This document shows, piece after piece, positions 59,948 to 64,000 of a stretch of DNA of 64,000 nucleotides. The first letter of the stretch is position 1. Every line of letters begins with the position of its first letter. This DNA is from Trichuris trichiura (taxonomy: Eukaryota > Nematoda > Enoplea > Trichinellida > Trichuridae), in contig JBAJFE010000022.1 in the NCBI GenBank assembly GCA_037903355.1, forward strand, positions 1-64,000, read 5' to 3'. The notes under the pieces are model-generated. The model saw only the letters and a list, made by a program, of their open reading frames with translations, made no database searches and was not told where the DNA came from. A program made the position numbers and the translations under genes.

Positions 59948-60820
59948 ATGTCAGATTTCAATCTCGAGAACAACTATCGTCAGCATATAACAGCTCTTGA
60001 GCTGTCATTGCACAAGATCGCCTGCGCTAAACAGAACGCAAAACTCAATACGGAAGCTGTATGGGATTCCTACTTGCCCATAATTTTATTACGTTGCATT
60101 GCTCAACCCACGTGAAGAAAGATGTACATCGGTCCTTTGCCCTACAAGTCTGCTACTTGCGTCTACGGGAGCAGGAACTTATCGATCAGGTTGGAACAAT
60201 ATCAAACTCGAAGAACCACAACTTGTTCCAAAGGAGTGCCTCCTGCAACAGGATTTAGGTAAACCTGCTAGTAGAACTAATGCAGTTCGCTTTAGGAAGT
60301 CGACCAAGGGAGAGCATTAGGAAATTTCGCCTTCTATTGCGCTTTGACTTTATACTTTCAGATTTCTCTTAGCTATGTTTTTAAGCCGTTTCTAAGGATG
60401 CTCTGCGGAAATTTCTACAAACAGTTGCTAAAGCGAGTGGAAACGGCAACCGTTGTTGGGAGGAATTCCGGGACTTGCTTAATAGGTGTGTTCTTCACGT
60501 TCTGTGAGCGCGTATTAATCAGCTCCCTCGCAGATTTTACCTGTTTGATGATGAACCATGGGAATCGCCCAGCGTTTTCTTAAATATTGACGACGACGCT
60601 CTGCGAAGGGCAATGTTTCTGTTTGCTGATATCAAAATACATGAACATTTTAAGGTAAGGTGACAATGAAACTTAATTGCAGAAGTCTATTGTTGTTCCA
60701 TTCAGGCTTCAACCACCGTACCTTGCGCGTTTGAAGAATATGACGAGGAAGACATTCTGCACGATCTTTTAGGAAAGAAGGGACTGCATTTTTCCGATAC
60801 TGTATATCGTTTTAGACGTC
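59948..60820 (+). pseudogene. ARA70/NCOA4-like coiled-coil gene, copy B, splice-site mutant
   Basis: Exons correspond to copy A: 59948-60058 (37 codons), 60112-60258, one ending at 60654 (SPSVFLNIDDDALRRAMFLF) and one from 60706 (ASTTVPCAFEEYDEEDILHD). Exon 2 here keeps the frame lost in copy A and shows KKDVHRSFALQVCYLRLREQ ELIDQ, the coiled-coil block. However, its acceptor is CCCAC instead of CCCAG, and one base is missing near 60222. The acceptor CTTTCAG at 60361 is preserved. Neither duplicate is intact, and their lesions differ. Confidence 0.45.
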
Positions 60821-61032
60821 TGCTTTTTCTGTTAGTTGTGATTTACTTAGGTGTCCATACGCCGTCCTTGCCCTTTGTCAGATCCAGACACTTTAGCCTC
60901 GTGTACAAGTCTTACGGCTAACTTAAGCGACGAAGAGGAGAAACTCACTGCGTCACTTGCAGGCAGTTCCTGCTCGACGCATTCCTTTTTTGGCAGCTGA
61001 AGCGTAGGAATGATCTGTACAGTATGTCGTAT

Positions 61033-62152
61033 GCTGCAGCTTGCTAACGTAATGAAGGACCGGATGGGCAGCACAAATTGCGCTGAAGACTGGCCACGGG
61101 GAACCACGAGTAGTTGGCATTAAACGCTTATTAAAAAACGGGCTGACAATTCTGATTCGAAGAGATTAGAACAGAATGAGACAAAAGTGGTACAAAAACT
61201 GAGGGAAGAGAACATCAGGCGCATGTTAGCGGAACTGAGGTGCTTTGCTGCTGAAAACTGCTCAAAGATGCTGAGCAGGATAGCTGGAGTGGAGGCCGCC
61301 TTTACAGCTTATGTTGGTAGTAAGAAGTGGCAGACTGGAATTGACCCCTTTTTAAGCAAGCATTGCAACCCCTTCAGCAAGCGTATATATGATTCTGCAG
61401 TGTTATTTTTACGCACCTCGCTATAAAATAGCCGGTGTGCAGTAGATGAAAGCGCGTACAGACACTAAACTATTCAGTCGGTCCCCCTTTTACCCACAAC
61501 CTCCTTATGCCGACTAGTTTTCTTCCGCCTCTTTGCTAGTCGATTTACCGATGTTTAACTGCAGCTTTATAGTTCTGCCGCTGAAGAGCAGTGAAGGTGA
61601 AACGCTTGAAAGCTGAAGCTTTACTAAGGTTCCAACAAGACTATCTCTGGAAATAACATTCCGCCTCATGAACGTTTATGATCCGGTAAGGAAAAGAGTA
61701 TCTGTACGCTGAATAGATTAGTATCTGTACGCGTGTTTTCTGCTGCACAGCGGCTACTTTATAGCGAGGTGCGTAAAACTAACACTGCAGAACCATATAC
61801 ACGTTTGCTGAAGGGGCTGCAATGCCTGCTGAAAAAGGTGTCAATTCTAGTCTGCTACTTCTTACTACCAACATAAGCGGCATAGGCGGCCTCCGCTCCA
61901 GCTACCCTCGCTCAGCATCTTTGAGCACTTTCCAGCAGCAAAGCACCTCAGTTCCGCTAACATGCGCCTGATGTCTTCTTCCCCCAATTTTATACCACTT
62001 CTGTCTCATTTTGTTCTAATCTCTTCGTATCAGAATTGTCAGCCCGTTTTTTAATAAGCGCTCAATGCCAACCATTCGGAGCCCCCGTGGCCAGTCTTCA
62101 GCGCAATTTGTGCTACCCATCCGATCGTTCATTACGTTAGCAAGCTGCTCCG
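61033..62152. repeat. Inverted duplication within copy B
   Basis: 61033-61475 is the reverse complement of 61710-62152, with a 234-bp spacer. Copy A has this sequence once (49235-49685), and the spacer is the reverse complement of the sequence that precedes it there (49015-49235). An inverted extra copy was therefore added next to the original in B. The 79-codon frame at 61187-61426 lies in the left arm. Confidence 0.8.
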
Positions 62153-62939
62153 TACGTCCGACGTTGGCGGAGATCTCAGCCGTCAGGTCGACCTGGTACC
62201 CGTCGTGCCTTGGTCCCATCTAGTCAATCAGATTTCGCAGGGAGCAGCCGACCGACCTTCCACGATGGCGTCACACTACATTACTAAACTTCGCGCAATA
62301 AACGTTAATTCATAAAGGAGCTGAAAAATCCGCTATGAAAAAGTTGGAAGAAAATCTCATAACGTCAGTTAGAAGAAAACATAGAAGATGCCATCTCTGT
62401 GTCATTGTCACTTTCTTCATCAGCGTCGTCTGCTGCGCTACTTGCTTCTACGCTTGTTCCCGTATCTGCTAGCGTAGAGTAGACGACTGCCTGCAGTTAG
62501 CTTCGGTAGAAGTGGCCGCCTCATCATCAATGGCAACGAAGTGTTCCAAGTATAATCCCTCAATCTGTGCCCCGCCAGTCGGACTACAAGGCTTGTGCTC
62601 GACATTATCTTTTTCTCACTGACGAATCAAGTTCTCCTGAAGTACTTCCTTATTGCTTCCAGTTGAGCCATGTTCCAGGAAAAATCTATCTGGAGTATGG
62701 CTTCCAAATCATTAAAGGTCGCAGCAGTAGAAGTCGCTGCCACAGATGAGGTGGTTACTTCTGCTTTGCTAAAAACTCACTGCACAAGCTGGGTACGGTG
62801 TACCGCTTTAAATGTCTTAATTACTCCTTGATATATGGGCCGGGATTTGCAGCAGCTGCTTGGAGGCAGGAACGTCAACGTGACGTTTATAAGGATCCTC
62901 ACGCAGGGTGGCTCATGCTGATGTCCACTAAAAATAAGA

Positions 62940-63740
62940 CGGAACGTCTCTTCTATTAATCAGTCGGTCGACACGTCCTACCCACTCTTCCTTGAATTTG
63001 GCGAATGTCATCCAGGCGCATTTATTTGGTCTACAAGTGACAGGAAGGCTGTCAGGGTTCAAGTTCGTAAATGCGTCAGGTTTCGCTGATTTACAGCTTT
63101 AACGCTTCCCAATGGCTTTAACGTTTCCCCTACTGCCCTAACGCATTGAAACATAATGAAGCGTTCGCATTGTCCACCTGCCCGCTTTTGCGTTTACCGC
63201 CTTTTAGTACAACGCATCTATCAGGCATTGCCTTGAAGAACATGCCCTAGTCATCAGCATTGGAAACGTCTCCTTCCTTGAAACCACCGGCGAAATAACG
63301 AAACGTCGCGACGAAGTCCACCAAGACAGGAACTTCGTCAGATTCGGCGCGTAAGGTTTTCTGGCAATTTCATAATGGAGATTGAACTTCGCGAGTCAAT
63401 TGCCTGATGCTTGAAAACCTGTCAACCTGAATTCCACGGCGCGTCTTTTGGCAACAGCCTTGATCCTTAGGCCACACGTTCGTGCATGCTCTCATTTACT
63501 TAAACCAACCTAACGCCAACCTAACGCTGCTTCACTGACCTGATCGAGGGCGGTTCATCTCCTGTTTCGCAGCGCGCATCCCCTTTTTTATCATGTCTTT
63601 CCAAGTGTTCACGTTTACTTCTTTGGATGTTGTATATGTAGTTTTGCTGACATGGATCCGTTCCGCTGTCTACCTTTGACTATTGGTTTCGAACTAGCGG
63701 ATAAGAAGCACCTTTTCTTTCAGTGTCAACTCTCTTTATT
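62940..63740 (-). pseudogene. Decayed Tigger/jerky-type transposase (copy B)
   Basis: Counterpart of 50440-51240 with further damage: the block before the first aspartate and the VTW/AWMT region are recognisable, but frames are shorter and the expected second catalytic block is also missing. Confidence 0.6.
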
Positions 63741-63831
63741 ATTTTCCTTTGGCCGTTGTGCGATCCGTAAGCCGGCTGGCAGCTATTACTGCGTAAGCGA
63801 GAATAGTTCTCAAGACACGCTATGGCTGCCA

Positions 63832-64000
63832 GTGATGTTGTCTCCCCACCAGAAGTACGGGCGGTAAATTCAAATTTCGCTAACTGGCAATTATTACGTC
63901 AGATGAACAATGGCTGACCTAGGCTACTGTTCACCGTGCACTGATGCGAGCGATGCGTATCAGCGAAGGAGTGCAGCGCACCTGGAAACAGATGACCGTT
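63832..64000 (-). mobile_element. Merlin-related element, cut by window end
   Basis: Begins with TCTCCCCACCAGAAGTACGG and continues into the same interior as 51395-52235. It runs off the window, so its right end is not visible. Confidence 0.6.

Larger units (their letters stand above)
56907..63990. repeat. Segmental duplication B
   Basis: Colinear partner of 41930-51470, without the Merlin pair. It gives the empty-site sequence for both Merlin insertions and the second alleles of the ARA70-like and Tigger-like relics. Confidence 0.9.

Overview
This window is nuclear DNA from a nematode. The evidence is two blocks of the nematode telomere hexamer TTAGGC (46059-46112 and 46745-46887), coding fragments interrupted by very small GT-AG introns of about 50-60 nt, and animal transposon families (Merlin, Tigger/pogo, hAT, Gypsy). 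The tiny introns would suit a clade I worm such as a whipworm, but that is inference. Few intact genes can be supported. Most of the window is repeats, segmental duplications and decayed transposons, with fragments of conserved genes between them.

Layout. 1-8.99 kb: sparse DNA with a possible 80-codon three-exon gene (1557-1924), a run of exon-sized segments between good splice sites (3533-3933), a heptamer minisatellite (2674-2871) and a palindromic tandem array of about 41 bp (6263-6870). 8999-25430: a large duplication (8999-15658, 15729-22582, partial copy 23963-25430). Each full unit carries a satellite of about 445 bp and, on the minus strand, C-terminal exons resembling major-facilitator sugar transporters. 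A small hAT-type MITE lies at 23098-23251. 26.7-30.3 kb: a minus-strand fragment of the RNA polymerase I large subunit (RPA1) and a plus-strand, 3'-truncated UTP6 gene (U3 snoRNP), both ribosome-biogenesis factors. 30.4-34.15 kb: an AT-rich satellite of about 84 bp with a 923-bp higher-order repeat. It is followed by a second copy of the UTP6 5' flank and first exon (34148-34563), cut off by a GC-rich satellite of about 415 bp (34564-40480). That array runs directly into a decayed Tigger/pogo transposase (40484-41565).

41.9-64 kb: a second pair of segmental duplicates, A (41930-51470) and B (56907-63990), each with a broken gene resembling the ARA70/NCOA4 coiled-coil family and a decayed minus-strand Tigger transposase. 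Copy A alone received two Merlin transposons in opposite orientation (44719-46346 and 46519-47492). Their 8-bp target duplications are confirmed by the empty sites in copy B, and the TTAGGC arrays lie inside these elements. Between the copies sits a recently inserted Gypsy-type LTR element (53214-56356) with near-identical LTRs and a perfect 5-bp target duplication. It keeps gag, protease and integrase but has lost reverse transcriptase through an in-frame deletion.

The coding fragments do not form a pathway. RPA1 and UTP6 are functionally related neighbours; everything else is mobile or repeated DNA. The window mainly records satellite growth, duplication and transposition taking genes apart.
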